Shown here: positions 62,141 to 64,000 of the stretch, piece after piece
Layout: the number at the start of each line of letters is the position of its first letter
Numbering within the stretch: the first letter of the stretch is position 1
NCBI GenBank assembly: GCA_963808545.1
Contig: CAWEGB010000012.1
Span: forward strand, 48,439-112,438
DNA length: 64,000 nucleotides
DNA from: JACVRW01 sp963808545
GTDB lineage: Bacteria; Actinomycetota; Thermoleophilia; Solirubrobacterales; Thermoleophilaceae
Reading direction: 5' to 3'
The notes under the pieces: model-generated
What the model saw: the letters and a program-made list of their open reading frames with translations, nothing else
The model's database searches: none
What the model was told of the DNA's origin: nothing
Position numbers and translations under genes: made by a program

Positions 62141-64000
62141 GTGGGGGAGAAGTCAACACGCAAGCGGCGTTTCACGAGGCGCGGAGTATCGCTGGCCGCC
62201 ACGCTCGCAACCGTGATGCTGGCTCTGCCGGCCTTCGCCCTGGCTCACCTCGAGCGGCCGTCGTACTGGCCGGACCCAAGCCCCGACAACTCCATTAGCC
62301 CGCCAGCCGGCGGCAAGGTGCCCAAGGCGCGCTCGCTGAAGTCGGCGGCCAGCGGGGCGGGACCGGGCGACGTGCTCGTCGTCTGCAAGGGCAATCGGGG
62401 CGCGCAGTCGCTGGCCCTCCTGCGCGCATCGGTGCGCAAGGCCCGCAAGGAGGGCTACCGCCTCCGTCCGAGCCAGCCGAAGATCAAGCTCTCGAAGCGC
62501 AAGGCGCAGCGGCTGCTCGCCATCAACGACGCCCTGGCCGCGCAGTGCGACTACCGCTCGGTCCAGAAGGCGGTTCTCGACGCGGGCAACAACAGCCGGA
62601 TCCTGATCATGCCGGGCCACTACACCGAGCCGGGCTCGCGCAGGGCCCCGGAAAACGACCCGAAGTGCAACCCGAGCCTGCTCCAGGAGGACGCCAGCGG
62701 GGACCTCACGCCGAGCTACGAGTACCAGGTCACCTGCCCCAACGACCAGAACCTGATCTACGTGCAAGGGCGCGCGATCACGGGCGATCCGCCAGTGCCG
62801 CCGCGCTCGGACCGCAGAGGGATCCCGGCGCAGGAGCACGGCCAGTGCCTGCGGTGCAACCTGCAGATCGAGGGCACCGGGCCGAAGCCCGAGGACGTGA
62901 TCATGGACGCCGGCACGGACTATCGGGGCAAGGGGCCGGGGGCGAAGCCGGGCGGCTACGCCAAGCACGTCGTCCTGCGAGTCGACCGCGCCGACGGTTT
63001 CGTCGGACGCAACTTCCTCGTGCGCGGCGCGCGGGAACACACCTTCTACAACGAGGAGGTCGACGGCATCCTGCTCGACCGGGTGAAGTTCTTCTGGGGC
63101 GCCGACTACGGCCACCTCTCCTTCACCTCGGACCACAGCCTCGTCCAGAACTGCGACGGGTTCGGCGCAGGCGACGCGGTGGTGTACCCGGGCGCCGCTC
63201 CCGAGACCGGCTCCCAGTCGACCGACTTCTATCCGGACGCCCCGCGCCCCAACACCGTCATCAGGAACTGCGACCTCCACGGCTCTGCACTCGGCTACTC
63301 GGGCTCGATGGGCAACGCCGTGCGCATCACGCGCAACCACATCTACGGCAACATGACCGGGATCTCGAGCGACACGCTCTCGGCCGCCGGTCATCCCGGC
63401 TTCCCCGCCGACAGCTCGGAGATCGACCACAATTACATCTACGCGAACAACCTCGACCTCTACACCGACCGTGCGCCCGTGGCCCCGCTGGTGGCAGTGC
63501 CGATCGGCACCGGGATCATCTACGCGGGCATGAACGATGCCCGCGTTCACCACAATTGGATCTTCGACAACTGGCGCGACGGGGCGATGCTGTTCGCCGT
63601 CCCGGACTCCCTCACCAACGGCGGCGGCGCCGAGGGCGACATCTTCCCCGGCATCTCGTGCCCGGGTGCGCCGGCCAACGGGCTGTCGACCTCGTGCGGC
63701 AACCGGTTCTTCCGCAACCGCGTCGGCAGAGAGCCGAAGGGCTTCCGCTATCCGGGTGCGGTCGACATGTTCGCCAACGCCCACACCCCTGGCGCGAGGC
63801 CGGAGAAGCCGAACGGCAATGACTTCTGGTGGGGTGAGTTGTTCCCGGCCAACACCGGGAACTGTTGGTTCGGGAACACCGGCCCAGACGGGGCCGCGGC
63901 CAGCGTGACCGGTCCGGGCAACGCCGGGCGTCTCCCGGGAAACCCGCCTCAGGTGCTGCCGTCGAACTGCGCCACCAGCGTCGGCAACAACAACGTTGCC
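62141..64000 (+). CDS. Secreted right-handed beta-helix protein, 3' end beyond window
   Basis: Open from GTG 62141 to the window end (620 codons, no stop). AAGGAGG lies 6 bases upstream. An exported N-terminus has basic residues and an Arg pair (FTRRGVSLAATLATVMLALP), so Sec or Tat export. After a linker, repeats typical of pectate-lyase-like helices follow: LVVCKGNRGAQSL, ILIMPGHYTEPG, GFVGRNFLVRGAREHTFYNE, SLVQNCDGFGAGDAVVYPGA, VIRNCDLHGSALGYSGSMGN, VRITRNHIYGNMTGISSDTL and ARVHHNWIFDNWRDGAMLFA. Catalytic residues cannot be named, so either a polysaccharide lyase or a structural surface protein. Confidence 0.8.
   Translation, partial: MGEKSTRKRRFTRRGVSLAATLATVMLALPAFALAHLERPSYWPDPSPDNSISPPAGGKVPKARSLKSAASGAGPGDVLVVCKGNRGAQSLALLRASVRKARKEGYRLRPSQPKIKLSKRKAQRLLAINDALAAQCDYRSVQKAVLDAGNNSRILIMPGHYTEPGSRRAPENDPKCNPSLLQEDASGDLTPSYEYQVTCPNDQNLIYVQGRAITGDPPVPPRSDRRGIPAQEHGQCLRCNLQIEGTGPKPEDVIMDAGTDYRGKGPGAKPGGYAKHVVLRVDRADGFVGRNFLVRGAREHTFYNEEVDGILLDRVKFFWGADYGHLSFTSDHSLVQNCDGFGAGDAVVYPGAAPETGSQSTDFYPDAPRPNTVIRNCDLHGSALGYSGSMGNAVRITRNHIYGNMTGISSDTLSAAGHPGFPADSSEIDHNYIYANNLDLYTDRAPVAPLVAVPIGTGIIYAGMNDARVHHNWIFDNWRDGAMLFAVPDSLTNGGGAEGDIFPGISCPGAPANGLSTSCGNRFFRNRVGREPKGFRYPGAVDMFANAHTPGARPEKPNGNDFWWGELFPANTGNCWFGNTGPDGAAASVTGPGNAGRLPGNPPQVLPSNCATSVGNNNVA

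Noticed and set aside
61656..62216. Plus-strand open frame of 186 codons before the beta-helix gene
   Set aside because: Poor third-position bias, low-complexity GGGGGGG start region and overlap with the better-supported GTG 62141 gene.

Overview
The window is a gene-dense, GC-rich stretch with almost no intergenic space, frequent GTG and TTG starts, and many stop/start overlaps (TGATG, GTGA, TTGA). Together with a dnaK-grpE-dnaJ-hspR-clpB chaperone block, an inositol phosphate/phosphatidylinositol gene set, a gram-positive/actinobacterial LexA box and many secreted Ig-like, beta-propeller and beta-helix proteins, this points to a high-GC actinobacterium, most likely class Thermoleophilia (Solirubrobacterales-like). 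The lineage is an inference from gene content; no rRNA is present.

Layout. 0-7.4 kb: minus-strand genes: a frame-broken secreted Ig-like protein, lpdA, a frame-broken membrane protein, thiE and two secreted clan GH-A glycosidase-like proteins. 7.5-10.5 kb: a DUF6458-like membrane protein, then a TPP riboswitch driving thiO-thiS-thiG and a SnoaL-like gene. 10.5-21 kb: cupredoxin lipoprotein, argF, an EEP nuclease/phosphatase, an RlmD/TrmA-type methyltransferase, a 58-residue zinc protein, a UDG-like Fe-S protein, a glycosyltransferase-PHP fusion, a beta-propeller protein, and a DUF899 / ArsR / SRPBCC module around a perfect palindrome. 21-28.4 kb: an operon of PAP2 phosphatase, CDP-alcohol phosphotransferase and inositol-phosphate synthase, membrane glycosyltransferase-like proteins, a hydrolase and an endonuclease III. 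28.4-36 kb: FKBP lipoprotein and the heat-shock block. 36.5-54 kb: de novo purine genes in three runs (purD-E-B; purC-S-Q-L-F; purN-H), interrupted by a CHASE2-adenylate cyclase, a PKD/beta-propeller protein and recQ; purM and purK are not here. 54-56.5 kb: an ArsR regulator, a tRNA-Lys gene split by a group I intron, a LexA-box-controlled dinB, tRNA-Glu and tRNA-Val. 56.6-60.7 kb: a MoxR / DUF58 / DUF4129 cluster. 60.8-64 kb: a DUF4239 protein, a 550-base gap and the 5' part of a secreted beta-helix protein.

The most unusual item is the tRNA-Lys(UUU) at 54362-54679. It folds as a 73-nt tRNA only if 245 nt between positions 34 and 35 are removed, and that insert carries group I core motifs. 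Next come a near-identical 25-base element before both dnaK and clpB (a candidate non-canonical HspR operator), a GTGA-N6-TCAC palindrome before the adenylate cyclase gene, and a LexA box touching the dinB start codon.

At least four minus-strand genes have lost their reading frame at CG-rich spots; three of them are each one base out of frame over their length. Assembly or sequencing indels are at least as likely as real decay, so those genes are described as disrupted rather than dead.
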